In this document: in pieces, positions 16,068 to 24,796 of the stretch
Layout of the letters: each line of letters starts with the position of its first letter
Numbering within the stretch: position 1 is the first letter of the stretch
Assembly (NCBI GenBank): GCA_913063035.1
Contig: CAJXYS010000026.1
Coordinates: 1-45,430, forward strand
Direction of reading: 5' to 3'
Origin: an uncultured Maritimibacter sp.
Lineage (GTDB): Bacteria > Pseudomonadota > Alphaproteobacteria > Rhodobacterales > Rhodobacteraceae
DNA length: 45,430 bases
Translations under genes and position numbers: made by a program
The notes under the pieces: model-generated
Told to the model about the DNA's origin: nothing
Databases searched by the model: none
The model's input: the letters and a program-made list of their open reading frames with translations, nothing else

Positions 16068-17174
16068 ATGGGACCGTTCCCGCACGACGCCCCCAAGGCG
16101 ACCATCACCGGGGAAAACCCGGCCGGTACCGACGGCTTCGAATTCGTCGAATTCGCCCATCCCGATCCGCAGCAGCTGCGGGATCTCTTCACGAAGATGG
16201 GCTACAAGCACACCGCCACGCACAAGACCAAGGCTGTCGAGCTGTGGCAGCAGGGCGATATCACCTACGTCCTGAACGCGGAGCCCGGAACCCATGCCGC
16301 CGCCTTCATCGAGGAACACGGCCCCTGTGCGCCGTCGATGGGCTGGCGCGTGGTCGATGCCGATCATGCCTTCCGCCATGCCGTCGACAACGGCGCCGAG
16401 CCCTACGAGGGCGCGGGCAAGGTCATGGACGTGCCCGCGATCAAGGGGATCGGCGGCAGCCTGATCTACTTCATCGACAAGTATTACGAGGCGAACCCCT
16501 ACAACGCCGAGTTCGACTGGGTCGACAATGCCCACCCGGCCGGCGTCGGCTTCTACTACCTCGATCACCTGACCCACAACGTCCACAAGGGCAACATGGA
16601 CAAGTGGTTCGGCTTCTACCGCGACATCTTCAATTTCAAGGAGATCCGCTTCTTCGACATCGAGGGCAAGTTCACCGGGCTCTTCAGCCGGGCGCTGACC
16701 TCGCCCGACGGCAAGATCCGCATCCCGATCAACGAGGATCGCGGCGAGACCGGGCAGATCGTGGAATACCTCAAGCGCTACAACGGCGAGGGCATCCAGC
16801 ACATCGCCGTCGGCACCGAGGACATCTATGCCGCCACCGACGCCATCGCGGAACGCGGGCTGAAGTTCATGCCGGCGCCGCCGGACACCTATTACGAGAT
16901 GAGCCATGACCGCGTGACGGGCCACGAGGAGCCGCTCGACAAGATGAAGAAGCACGGCATCCTGATCGACGGCGAAGGCGTCGTCGGCGGCGGCGAGACC
17001 CGGATCCTCCTGCAGATCTTCTCGAAGACGGTGATCGGGCCGATCTTCTTCGAGTTCATCCAGCGCAAGGGCGACGACGGGTTCGGCGAGGGCAACTTCA
17101 AGGCGCTCTTCGAGTCGATCGAACAGGACCAGATCGCGCGCGGCGTGCTCAAGACCGACACCGCCGCGGAATGA
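16068..17174 (+). CDS. hpd: 4-hydroxyphenylpyruvate dioxygenase
   Basis: Iron-dependent dioxygenase of 368 residues that turns 4-hydroxyphenylpyruvate into homogentisate in tyrosine breakdown. The three iron ligands are visible: His167 in LDHLTHNV, His245 in GIQHIAVGT and Glu329 in FFEFIQRKGDDGFGEGNFKALFESIE. The two VOC-fold halves and the usual C-terminal helix are complete. AGGAGG at 16056-16061 precedes the ATG. It is divergent from an Lrp-type regulator, the likely control. The next steps of the pathway (homogentisate dioxygenase, fumarylacetoacetase) are not in the window. Confidence 0.97.
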   Translation: MGPFPHDAPKATITGENPAGTDGFEFVEFAHPDPQQLRDLFTKMGYKHTATHKTKAVELWQQGDITYVLNAEPGTHAAAFIEEHGPCAPSMGWRVVDADHAFRHAVDNGAEPYEGAGKVMDVPAIKGIGGSLIYFIDKYYEANPYNAEFDWVDNAHPAGVGFYYLDHLTHNVHKGNMDKWFGFYRDIFNFKEIRFFDIEGKFTGLFSRALTSPDGKIRIPINEDRGETGQIVEYLKRYNGEGIQHIAVGTEDIYAATDAIAERGLKFMPAPPDTYYEMSHDRVTGHEEPLDKMKKHGILIDGEGVVGGGETRILLQIFSKTVIGPIFFEFIQRKGDDGFGEGNFKALFESIEQDQIARGVLKTDTAAE

Positions 17175-17186
17175 TCGCGGCCCGGC

Positions 17187-17210
17187 GGCGCGTGCCCACG
17201 GGCGCGCGCC
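17187..17210. terminator. Hairpin between convergent hpd and ligase genes
   Basis: GGCGCG-T-GCCC at 17187-17197 pairs with GGGC-G-CGCGCC at 17200-17210 around a 2-nt centre, giving a very stable stem. There is no T-tract on either side. It lies exactly in the 37-bp gap between convergent genes, so it probably ends transcripts from both. Confidence 0.55.
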
Positions 17211-17211
17211 G

Positions 17212-18813
17212 TCAGCCGCGCGCGCCGTAGAACCGCAGCATCTCGCGCACGGTCTCGAGCGTGTCGATCTCGGCCACCGGCTTGTCGCGCCGCCAGCGCG
17301 CCATGCGCGGAAAGCGCAGCGCGACGCCCGATTTGTGACGCGGGCTTTCCTGTATCCCTTCGAAGGCGATCTCGAAGACCAGGTCCGGGCGGACCTGGCG
17401 CACCGGGCCGAACCGTTCCGTGGTGTTGCGCCGCACCCAGCGCGTGATCTCGCGGAACTCGGCATCGGTCAGGCCGGAATAGGCCTTGGTCACCGGCACC
17501 AGCGCGTCGCCGTCGCGGACGGCGAAGGTGAAGTCGGTGAACAGGTTCGCGCGCCGCCCGTGGCCGGACTGGGCATAGATCATCACCACGTCCAGCGTCA
17601 GCGGGTCGAGCTTCCATTTCCACCAGTCGCCCTTCCTGCGGCCCGCGCCGTAGAGGCCCGCGCGATGCTTCAGCATCACGCCCTCCGCGCCGCGGTCGCG
17701 GGCGGTCGCGCGGGTCCCGGCCAGCGCGGCCCAGTCCGCGAAAGGCAGCTCCGGGGCCAGCCGAACCGGGCCGCCGCCGGGCAGGCCCGCCAGCAGCGCC
17801 TCCAGCGCCGCGCGCCGTTCGGCGAAGGGGCGGTCGCGCAGGTCGATGCCGTCCCGCTCCAGCAGGTCATAGGCCAGCATCACCGCCGGCGCCTTGGTCA
17901 TTTGGGCCCTGGTCACGGTCTTGCGCCCGATCCGGGTCTGAAGCGCCTGGAAGGGCAGGGGGCGGTCCCCCTTCCAGGGCAGGATCTCGCCGTCGAGCAC
18001 CGTGCCGTCGGGCAGCCGGTCGCGGGTCTCGGCGAACTCGGGAAAGCGGTCGGTGATCAATTCCTCGCCGCGGGACCACAGGAAATGTGCGCCGCCGCGC
18101 CGGATCAGCTGGCCGCGGATGCCGTCCCATTTCCAGTCGGCGAACCAGTCGCCGGGATCGCCGAGCCGCTCGGGCGCGTCCTCGAGCGGGTAGGCAAGGT
18201 AGAAGGGATAGGGCCGCGACAGCGCGGCGGCCGGGTCTGCCGCGTGGATCAGCGCGTGGAAGCTGGTGGTGTCGGGCGTCCAGTCGCCCATCAGCCGGTG
18301 GGCGAGTTCCGCTTCCTCGATGCCGGTGGCGCGGGCCAGCGCGCGGGTCATCAGTTTCTGGCTCACGCCCATGCGGAACCCACCGGTCAGCAGCTTGTTG
18401 AAGACGAAGCGCTCGGTCGTCTCGAGCCGGTCCCAGGCATCCAGCACATGGGCGCGGCGGGCGGCCTCGTCCATCCCGCGCAACTCGGAGAGATACGCCA
18501 TCCACGCGGTGAGCCCGGCATCGCTGCGGCGCGTGGGCGGGGGCAGCACGAGCGCGATGGTTTCGGCGAGATCCCCCACGATGGGGTAGCTTTCCTCGAA
18601 GAGCCAGAGCGGAATGCCCGCCGCTTCCGCCGCCCATTGGCGCAGAAGGGTCGTGGTCACCCCGCGTCGTGGCCGCCGCCCGGACAAGAGCGCGACGGTC
18701 CAGAGCCGGTCCGAGTCCGGCGCGGTCTCGAAATAGGCCGCCAGCGCCCCGACCTTGGCCGTGGTGCGCGTCGTCTGGTCGAGCCGCGTGAAAAGGTCGG
18801 CGAAGGCCCTCAT
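17212..18813 (-). CDS. ATP-dependent DNA ligase (exonuclease-associated type)
   Basis: DNA ligase of 533 residues. The nucleotidyl-transfer motif KWDGIR carries the adenylated Lys228 (motif I), followed by LDGEILPW (motif III), GAEGVMLKHR (motif IV) and WWKWKLDPLTLDVVMIY (motif V). The N-terminal part (1-200) is the helical DNA-binding domain of ATP-dependent ligases, with KLLTGGFRMGVSQKL. The C-terminus is an OB-fold. Such ligases in proteobacteria occur with a metallo-beta-lactamase exonuclease, here the upstream gene, overlapping by 4 bp. This pair probably acts in DNA repair beside the NAD-dependent replicative ligase. Confidence 0.92.
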   Translation of the reverse strand: MRAFADLFTRLDQTTRTTAKVGALAAYFETAPDSDRLWTVALLSGRRPRRGVTTTLLRQWAAEAAGIPLWLFEESYPIVGDLAETIALVLPPPTRRSDAGLTAWMAYLSELRGMDEAARRAHVLDAWDRLETTERFVFNKLLTGGFRMGVSQKLMTRALARATGIEEAELAHRLMGDWTPDTTSFHALIHAADPAAALSRPYPFYLAYPLEDAPERLGDPGDWFADWKWDGIRGQLIRRGGAHFLWSRGEELITDRFPEFAETRDRLPDGTVLDGEILPWKGDRPLPFQALQTRIGRKTVTRAQMTKAPAVMLAYDLLERDGIDLRDRPFAERRAALEALLAGLPGGGPVRLAPELPFADWAALAGTRATARDRGAEGVMLKHRAGLYGAGRRKGDWWKWKLDPLTLDVVMIYAQSGHGRRANLFTDFTFAVRDGDALVPVTKAYSGLTDAEFREITRWVRRNTTERFGPVRQVRPDLVFEIAFEGIQESPRHKSGVALRFPRMARWRRDKPVAEIDTLETVREMLRFYGARG

Positions 18814-19811
18814 GCCTCGGCCTCGCCGCTGTCGATCTCTTCGCCGGTGAACTCGGTCTCGACGATCCGCGCGTCGTAGCCCTGTTCCGCCAGCCAGCGC
18901 GCATAGATCGCGGTGTAGCCGTGCGTGACGTAGACCCGTTCGGCCCCCGTGGCCGCGATCGCGGCGTTGAGGCCGGCCCAGTCCGCGTGATCGCTGAGCA
19001 CGAAGCCCCGGTCCGCGGCGCGCCGGCGGCGCACGCCCCGCAGCGCCATCCAGCCCGAGACCATCCCGGTCGAGGCCGGCCCCATCCGCCGCATCCACGC
19101 CGAGCCGAGCGCGCCGGGCGGCGCGATCACCAGCGCGCCGGCGAAATCCTTGCGCGTCATCGCGTCGGTCACCGGCGCGGTCTCGGGCAGGGCGAGTCCC
19201 TGTGCCCGCAGGAGCGCGTTGGTATTCTCCACCGCGCCATGGGTCAGGATGGGCCCGATACCGGCATCGATATTGGCAAGCACCCGCTGCGCCTTGCCAA
19301 GCGCGTAGGCCCCCAGGACCGCGACCCGGCCCTCGGCGGCGGTCGCGCGCCACCAGGCCTCGATCTCGGCGACGACCTCGGCCTGCGGACGCCAGGTGAA
19401 GACCGGCAGCCCGAAGGTGCACTCGCTGATGAAGGCATGGCAGCGCAGCGGCGCGAAGGGTGTGCTGAGCCCGTCATCCTCGGGCTTGTAGTCGCCCGAG
19501 ACGACCCAGACCTCGCCCCGGTGTTCGAGACGGATCTGCGCCGAACCCGGCACATGCCCCGCCGGGTGGAAGGAGACGGTGATCCCGTTGATATCGAGCG
19601 GCGCGCCGTAGCCGAGGGTGTCGAGGGCCACGTCGCCCAGCCGGTGGCGCAGCACCGGCGCGCTGCCCTCGGTGCAGAGATAGTGGCCATGGCCCGGCCG
19701 CGCGTGGTCGGCATGGGCATGGGTGATCAGCGCCCGGTCCACGGGGCGCCAGGGGTCGATGTGGAAATCGCCTGCCGGGCAGTAGATGCCCCGCTCGGTA
19801 AAGGCCAGCAT
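18810..19811 (-). CDS. Ligase-associated DNA exonuclease (metallo-beta-lactamase/beta-CASP)
   Basis: Predicted nuclease of 333 residues. The zinc-binding signature is HAHADH (residues 31-36) in THAHADHARPGHGHYL, with further ligand regions PAGHVPGSAQI and VSGDYKPEDDG. A beta-CASP part follows, with ECTFGLPVF and SDHADWAGLNAAI. This is the family always found next to ATP-dependent ligases and often mistaken for an mRNA 3'-end processing factor. It begins with GAGGAG just before the ATG and its end overlaps the ligase start (ATGA). The usual DEXH helicase and phosphoesterase partners are not seen here. Confidence 0.92.
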   Translation of the reverse strand: MLAFTERGIYCPAGDFHIDPWRPVDRALITHAHADHARPGHGHYLCTEGSAPVLRHRLGDVALDTLGYGAPLDINGITVSFHPAGHVPGSAQIRLEHRGEVWVVSGDYKPEDDGLSTPFAPLRCHAFISECTFGLPVFTWRPQAEVVAEIEAWWRATAAEGRVAVLGAYALGKAQRVLANIDAGIGPILTHGAVENTNALLRAQGLALPETAPVTDAMTRKDFAGALVIAPPGALGSAWMRRMGPASTGMVSGWMALRGVRRRRAADRGFVLSDHADWAGLNAAIAATGAERVYVTHGYTAIYARWLAEQGYDARIVETEFTGEEIDSGEAEA

Positions 19812-19928
19812 ATGTCTCTCCTCAGGGCAAACATAGGCCCGGGCGGGGCGGGGCCAAACCGCGGTTTCGGGCTTTCGCCCGGTCGCGGGCTCTGCTTCAA
19901 TCGCGGCCAAGCGAGACAGGAGGAGACG

Positions 19929-20762
19929 ATGAAATACCTGCGCTATGGCGAGGCGGGGGCGGAGAAGCCCGGCGTCTTGGACCGCGAGGGGCGGATCCGC
20001 GATCTCTCGGGGGTGATCCCGGACCTGTCTGGCGACGTGCTCGGCCGGCTCGATGCGCTCGACGTCGCGGTCGAGGATCTGCCGGCGGTCGAGGGGACGC
20101 CGCGGATCGGCCCCTGTGTCGCGGGGGTCGGCAAGTTCATGTGCATCGGTCTCAACTATTCCGACCATGCCGCCGAGGCGGGGATGGAGCCGCCGTCCGA
20201 ACCCATCCTCTTCATGAAGGCGACCTCGGCGATCTGCGGGCCGAACGATCCCCTGCGCCTGCCGAAGGGGTCGGTCAAGACCGACTGGGAGGTGGAGCTG
20301 GGCGTGGTGATCGGCAAGCCGGCGAAATACATCTCCGAGGCCGAGGCGCTGGATCACGTGGCCGGCTATTGCGCGGTCAACGACGTGTCGGAACGGGCCT
20401 TCCAGATCGAGCGGGCGGGCCAGTGGACCAAGGGCAAGTCCTGCGACAGTTTCGGCCCGGTCGGCCCCTGGCTGGTGACGCCCGACGAGCTGGGTGACCC
20501 GCAGGCGGTCGATCTCTGGCTCGACCTGAACGGCCAGCGGATGCAGAGCGGCAACAGCGCCAGGATGATCTTCACCGTAGCCCAGATCATCGCCTATCTG
20601 AGCGATTTCATGACCCTCGCACCGGGTGATATCATCGCCACCGGCACGCCGCCGGGCGTCGGCATGGGGATGGACCCCAAGCGGTTCCTCAGGCCCGGGG
20701 ACGTGGTCGAGCTGGGCGCCGACGGGCTGGGCGTGCAGCGCCAGGAGGTCGTGGCGGACTGA
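19929..20762 (+). CDS. Fumarylacetoacetate-hydrolase-family protein
   Basis: Protein of 277 residues. The FAH catalytic domain (about 70-275) has IGLNYSDHAAEAGMEPPSEPILFMKATSAICGPNDPL, the metal-binding WEVELGVVIG with its two Glu, and GDIIATGTPPGVGMGM. A short N-terminal domain (MKYLRYGEAG...GRIRDLS) is typical of 2-keto-acid hydrolases/decarboxylases and ureidoglycolate-lyase-like members. AGGAGACG precedes the ATG. The exact substrate cannot be assigned. It is divergent from the exonuclease gene, and a hairpin follows. Confidence 0.88.
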   Translation: MKYLRYGEAGAEKPGVLDREGRIRDLSGVIPDLSGDVLGRLDALDVAVEDLPAVEGTPRIGPCVAGVGKFMCIGLNYSDHAAEAGMEPPSEPILFMKATSAICGPNDPLRLPKGSVKTDWEVELGVVIGKPAKYISEAEALDHVAGYCAVNDVSERAFQIERAGQWTKGKSCDSFGPVGPWLVTPDELGDPQAVDLWLDLNGQRMQSGNSARMIFTVAQIIAYLSDFMTLAPGDIIATGTPPGVGMGMDPKRFLRPGDVVELGADGLGVQRQEVVAD

Positions 20763-20769
20763 ACGAGAT

Positions 20770-20789
20770 CCCGGGCGCGTTCGCCCGGG
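20770..20789 (+). terminator. Hairpin after the FAH-family gene
   Basis: CCCGGGCG at 20770-20777 pairs with CGCCCGGG at 20782-20789 over a CGTT loop, starting 8 bp after the stop codon and followed by CTTAA. The U-tract is short, so it is a moderate terminator. Confidence 0.6.
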
Positions 20790-20858
20790 CTTAACCCCGG
20801 CGGCCCAGTCTGGACCGGCCGGGAATGTGACGGGCGGCTGGTCCATGTGTAACGCGTA

Positions 20859-21947
20859 ATGAGTGATCCGCAGATACCGGACGGGCCCGGGGCCGCGATG
20901 CGCGTCCTGATCGTCACGACCATGCGCAACGAGGCGCCGTTCCTGCTGGAGTGGATCGCCCATCATCGCGCCGCGGGCGTCACCGATTTCCTCGTCTATT
21001 CCAACGATTGCGCGGACGGCACCGATCGGATGCTCGACCGGCTCGACCGGGAGGGCGTCGTGGTCCACCGCCCCCGGCTCGCCGCGGGCGAGCGCTCGGT
21101 GCAGTGGCAGGCCCTGGCGGATGCGTCGGACCATCCGCTGCGACGGGCCGCGGACTGGATCGCCGTGCTCGACTGCGACGAGTTCCTGAACCTGCGCGCG
21201 CCGCTGGCCACGATCCCCGAACTGATCGCCGCCGCCGGGCCGGCCGACGCGATCGCGCTGCGCTGGCGGCTTTTCGGCCATGACGGGCGCGTGGCGTTCA
21301 CCGATGCGCCGGTGACCGGGCAGTTCCTTTCCGCCGCGCCGGACCCGTGCCCCTACCCGCTGCCGGCGAGTTTCTTCAAGACACTGTTTCGCGCGTGTCG
21401 CTTCGACGGCCTCGGCGTACATCGTCCGCGCGCGGCGACGGCGCCCGAGGCGCGGCGCTGGGTCGACGGGGGCGGCCGGGCGCTGCCGCCGGGCCTGGCC
21501 GCGGCGCAGGGGCGTATCCATCTCTGGGGTCTGCCCACGGGCACGGGGCTGGTGCAGCTCAACCATTACGCCGTCCGCGCGGCCGAGAGCTTCATGATCA
21601 AGCGCGACCGGGGTCTGCCCAACCATCGCGGGCGCGCGGTCGACCTCGATTACTGGGTCGAACGTAACTTCAACAGCGTGCGCGACGACAGCATCGCCCG
21701 CATGGCCCCGGCCACGGCCGCGGAAGCCGCCCGGTTGCGGGCGCTGCCGGGGCTGGCCGACCTGCACGCCGCCGGCGTCGCCTGGCACCGGGCGCGGTTT
21801 CGCACCCTGATGCGCCGCCCGGACGAGGCCCGGCTGTTCGGCCGGCTCCTGCTGGCCGGTGGCAGCGCCACCCTGTCCGCGGCGGCGGCGCACCGGGTTC
21901 TGGCCGCCATGACGGCGGCCGTCCGGGACGACGGTGCCGGGACATGA
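20859..21947 (+). CDS. Glycosyltransferase family 2 protein
   Basis: Predicted cytosolic sugar transferase of 362 residues. The N-terminal Rossmann-like domain starts IVTTMRNEAPFLLEWIAHHRAAGVTDFLVYSNDCADGTDRMLDRL, the pattern of the DUF4922/GT2_4-like group (glycosyltransferase with the MKNEGPFLLEW motif). A metal-binding DxD lies at Asp105-Cys-Asp107 in AVLDCDEFLNL. A later NHYAVRAAESFMIKRDRG is typical of the same group. Donor and acceptor sugars are unknown. It is the last gene before the phosphonate transport operon and no functional tie to it is visible. Confidence 0.85.
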   Translation: MSDPQIPDGPGAAMRVLIVTTMRNEAPFLLEWIAHHRAAGVTDFLVYSNDCADGTDRMLDRLDREGVVVHRPRLAAGERSVQWQALADASDHPLRRAADWIAVLDCDEFLNLRAPLATIPELIAAAGPADAIALRWRLFGHDGRVAFTDAPVTGQFLSAAPDPCPYPLPASFFKTLFRACRFDGLGVHRPRAATAPEARRWVDGGGRALPPGLAAAQGRIHLWGLPTGTGLVQLNHYAVRAAESFMIKRDRGLPNHRGRAVDLDYWVERNFNSVRDDSIARMAPATAAEAARLRALPGLADLHAAGVAWHRARFRTLMRRPDEARLFGRLLLAGGSATLSAAAAHRVLAAMTAAVRDDGAGT

Positions 21948-21982
21948 CCGGCGTGCACCCCCCGCGCAGCCCGGCCGATCGC

Positions 21983-22022
21983 GCGTCACAAAACTGAATC
22001 CGAACTGTCACAGACGCGTCAA
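21983..22022 (+). promoter_or_regulatory. Pho box with four half-sites upstream of phnC
   Basis: Four 7-bp units repeat every 11 bp: GCGTCAC at 21983, CTGAATC at 21994, CTGTCAC at 22005 and GCGTCAA at 22016, each separated by 4 bp. CTGTCAC with 4-bp spacers is the PhoB half-site known from rhizobia and enteric bacteria. The block lies 45-84 bp before phnC, fitting activation of the phn transport operon in phosphate starvation. Confidence 0.75.
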
Positions 22023-22066
22023 TCCCCGTCTCTAGAAGTGCGGGCAACCGACATGCGGGGGATTAC

Positions 22067-22894
22067 ATGCTTTTCAGCGTCAAGGGTCTGATGAAGACCT
22101 TCGGCCGCAACACGGCGGTGGACAATGTCAGCTTCGACGTGGAGTCCAGCCAGATGGTCGGCATCATCGGGCGGTCCGGCGCCGGCAAGTCGACGCTTCT
22201 GCGGATGATGAACCGCCTGACCGACGCGACGGCGGGCGAGATCCACTTCGAGGGGCGCAACGTCCTGACGCTGGACGGGGCGGCCAAGCGCGCCTGGCAG
22301 TCCGACTGCGCCATGATCTTCCAGCAGTTCAACCTGGTCCCGCGACTGGACGTGGTGTCCAACGTCGTTTTCGGCCAGCTCAACAAGCGCTCGACGCTGG
22401 CCACGATGTTCAACGTCTTTCCGCGTTCCGACATTCATCGCGCCATCGACATCCTGGACCGGCTCGGCATCGCCGAACACGCGGCCAAGCGGGCCGAGGC
22501 GCTGTCGGGCGGACAGCAGCAGCGCGTCGCCATCGCGCGGGCGCTGATGCAGGATCCGAACATCATCCTGGCGGACGAGCCCATCGCCAGCCTCGACCCC
22601 ATGAACGCCCAGATCGTGATGGACAGCCTGCGCCGCATCCACGAGGAGGACGGCCGCATGGTGATCTGCAACCTCCACACGCTCGACACCGCGCGGCGCT
22701 ATTGCGACCGGGTGATCGGGATGCGGGACGGGCGGATCGTGTTCGATGGCCGGGCCGACCAGCTGACCACGGGCGTCGCGCGCGACATCTACGGCGCCGA
22801 CGCCGATTTTTCGGAAGAGGCGACCTCGACCAGCGTCGAGGCGCTCGACCGGACCCCCGGCAGTCCCGCAGCCGCGGCCGCGGCGACTGTCTGA
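22067..22894 (+). CDS. phnC: Phosphonate ABC transporter ATP-binding protein
   Basis: ATPase of the phosphonate importer, 275 residues, cytosolic face of the inner membrane. Walker A is GRSGAGKST (35-43), the signature [15 protein letters not shown] starts at 146, and Walker B is IILADE with Asp170/Glu171. The [29 protein letters not shown] start and [24 protein letters not shown] switch-His region match PhnC. The C-terminal 35 residues are an Ala-rich tail. It is the first gene of phnCDE1E2 behind a Pho box. Confidence 0.95.
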   Translation: MLFSVKGLMKTFGRNTAVDNVSFDVESSQMVGIIGRSGAGKSTLLRMMNRLTDATAGEIHFEGRNVLTLDGAAKRAWQSDCAMIFQQFNLVPRLDVVSNVVFGQLNKRSTLATMFNVFPRSDIHRAIDILDRLGIAEHAAKRAEALSGGQQQRVAIARALMQDPNIILADEPIASLDPMNAQIVMDSLRRIHEEDGRMVICNLHTLDTARRYCDRVIGMRDGRIVFDGRADQLTTGVARDIYGADADFSEEATSTSVEALDRTPGSPAAAAAATV

Positions 22895-22941
22895 CCCCAA
22901 CCCCGCGGGCCGCCGCGGGACCACCAGACCGGAGACCGAAC

Positions 22942-23856
22942 ATGAAGAAACTGATCGCTGCTGCACTGACCACCACCGCGCTCGTGACCCCCGCCTTCGC
23001 CGACGACCACGGCGGCATGGGGATCGAGGAATTCCGCATCGGCATCCTCGGCGGCGAGAACGCCCAGGACCGCATGACGTCGAACGAATGCTTCCGCGCC
23101 AAGACCGAGGAGCTGCTCGGCGTGCCGACCAAGCTCTTTACGCCGGCCGACTATGACGGCGTGATCCAGGGGCTGCTCGGCGGCACCATCGACATGGCCT
23201 GGCTGGGCGCCTCGGGCTACGCCAAGACCTGGCTGACCGACCCCGAAGCGGTCGAGCCGGTGCTGGTGAAGGTCAACGTGGACGGCTCCTACGGCTACCA
23301 TTCCATTGGTTTCGCGCGGAAGGACTCGGGCATCGCCTCGCTCGCGGACATGGAAGGCAAGACCTTCGGTTTCGGTGACCCGAACTCCACCAGCGGCTAC
23401 CTGATCCCGTCGATCGAGATCCCGCAGGAAACCGGCGCCTCGATGGAATCGGGTGACTACTTCGGTGAGGTGAAGTTCACCGGCGGTCACGAGCAGACCA
23501 TCGTCGCGGTCGCCAACGGCGACGTCGACGGCGGCGTGACCTGGGCCGACGGCCTCGGCGCCTGGGAAGACGGCTACAACTCTGGCGCGCTGCGCAAGGC
23601 GTCCGACGCCGGCCTCGTCGACATGAACGAGCTCGTGCAGATCTGGAAGTCCGCCCCGATCCCGGAAGGCCCGATCGTTCTGCGCAAGGACCTGCCCGAG
23701 CGCGTCAAGGTGGACATGACGGCGCTGATGGCCTCGCTGCCCTACATGGACGCCGACTGCGCCTACAACTTCATGGCCGGTGAGGCGCTGGGCATGATGC
23801 CGATCAACCATGACGCCTACATCTCGATCATCGAGGCGCGCAAGTCGAAGATGTAA
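22942..23856 (+). CDS. phnD: Phosphonate-binding periplasmic protein
   Basis: Substrate-binding protein of 304 residues for the phosphonate importer. Signal peptide: MKKLIAAALTTTALVTPAFA, cut at about residue 20. The PhnD pattern is clear: FRIGILGGENAQDRMTSNECFRAKTEELLGVPTKLFTPADYDGVIQGLLGGTIDMAWLGASGYA, then FGFGDPNSTSGYLIPS, the Ser-Thr-Ser loop that holds the phosphonate group. It follows phnC by 47 bp and is followed by a strong hairpin before phnE1, which may keep its message more abundant than that of the permeases. Confidence 0.96.
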   Translation: MKKLIAAALTTTALVTPAFADDHGGMGIEEFRIGILGGENAQDRMTSNECFRAKTEELLGVPTKLFTPADYDGVIQGLLGGTIDMAWLGASGYAKTWLTDPEAVEPVLVKVNVDGSYGYHSIGFARKDSGIASLADMEGKTFGFGDPNSTSGYLIPSIEIPQETGASMESGDYFGEVKFTGGHEQTIVAVANGDVDGGVTWADGLGAWEDGYNSGALRKASDAGLVDMNELVQIWKSAPIPEGPIVLRKDLPERVKVDMTALMASLPYMDADCAYNFMAGEALGMMPINHDAYISIIEARKSKM

Positions 23857-23872
23857 GCGGCTGACCGCACCT

Positions 23873-23901
23873 GGGACCGGGCCCCTGGCGGGCCCGGTCC
23901 C
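23873..23901 (+). terminator. Intra-operon hairpin between phnD and phnE1
   Basis: GGGACCGGGCCC at 23873-23884 pairs perfectly with its complement at 23890-23901 over a CTGGC loop. No T-tract follows, and the same-strand phnE1 starts 26 bp later. The position behind a binding-protein gene suggests an mRNA-stabilising or partial-termination element. Confidence 0.65.
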
Positions 23902-23927
23902 GCCATATCCGGGGACCCCAGTACACC

Positions 23928-24794
23928 ATGGCCGATATCACCGCAGGCGCCGGGCGCGGCGCAGAGGACATCCGCGACGCCTATATGGCGATGACGCGCC
24001 GCAAGCGCATGTATGGCGGCATCATCCTGGCCATCTTCGTGGTGCTGATGGTCTCGGGCTTCCGGCTGGCCGACGGCCGCAACGCCGGCGGGTTCTGGGA
24101 CGGCATCACCAATATCTTCCAGTTCCCGTCCGAGGTCGTGGCCGAGGCCGCGGAGAACGCGGCCAACCTGCCGGGGCTGATGTGGAAATTCCTGCCCTCG
24201 CTGATCGAGACGCTCAACATCGCGGCGGCCTCGACGCTGATCGGGGCGATGGCGGCGGTCGTGCTGTCGTTGCTCTCGACCCGCGGGCTGGCGCGCTGGC
24301 CGCGGCTCGTCGGGCTGTTCCGCCGGATCATGGACATCATGCGCGCCATTCCCGAGATCGTCATCGCGCTGGTCCTGATCTTCATCCTGGGCGGCGGACC
24401 GGTGCCGGCCATGATCGCCATCGCCTTTCACACGGCCGGCGCGCTGGGCAAGCTCTTCTCCGAGGTCAACGAGAACGCCTCGCTTCAACCGGTCGAGGGG
24501 CTGCACTCGGTCGGCGCCAACTGGACGCAGCGCATGTGGCTGGGCGTCATCCCGCAGGTCGCGCCGAACTATCTCAGCTACGGGCTGCTGCGCTTCGAGA
24601 TCAACATCCGCGCCTCGGCCATTCTCGGCTTCGTCGGGTCGGGCGGCATCGGCTACGACCTCAAGAATGCCTTCAGCTGGGGGCAGGGCCGCTACGACGA
24701 GGTCGCCGCGATCTTCATCCTGCTGTTCCTGTCGATCGTCTTTTTCGACCAGCTGTCGAGCCATTACCGCAACAAGCTGATCGGGAGGGCCTGA
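23928..24794 (+). CDS. phnE: Phosphonate ABC transporter permease, first PhnE
   Basis: Inner-membrane permease of 288 residues. About six membrane segments: one at MYGGIILAIFVVLMVSGFRLA near the start and the rest after LPSLIETLNIAAASTLIGAMAAVVLSLL. The EAA loop that contacts PhnC is SEVNENASLQPVEGLHSVGANWTQRMWLGVIPQ. The ending IRASAILGFVGSGGIGYDL is typical of PhnE. It is the first of two permease genes; they probably form a heterodimeric channel. Confidence 0.93.
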   Translation: MADITAGAGRGAEDIRDAYMAMTRRKRMYGGIILAIFVVLMVSGFRLADGRNAGGFWDGITNIFQFPSEVVAEAAENAANLPGLMWKFLPSLIETLNIAAASTLIGAMAAVVLSLLSTRGLARWPRLVGLFRRIMDIMRAIPEIVIALVLIFILGGGPVPAMIAIAFHTAGALGKLFSEVNENASLQPVEGLHSVGANWTQRMWLGVIPQVAPNYLSYGLLRFEINIRASAILGFVGSGGIGYDLKNAFSWGQGRYDEVAAIFILLFLSIVFFDQLSSHYRNKLIGRA

Positions 24795-24796
24795 GA

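Noticed and set aside
18810-19811. mRNA 3'-end processing factor as the name for the metallo-beta-lactamase protein
   Set aside because: The adjacency and overlap with an ATP-dependent DNA ligase fit the ligase-associated exonuclease family better.
18810-21989. A 1059-codon minus-strand frame reaching across the FAH and glycosyltransferase genes
   Set aside because: Only its last third is real (the exonuclease from 19811). The upstream part is antisense to two well-supported genes.
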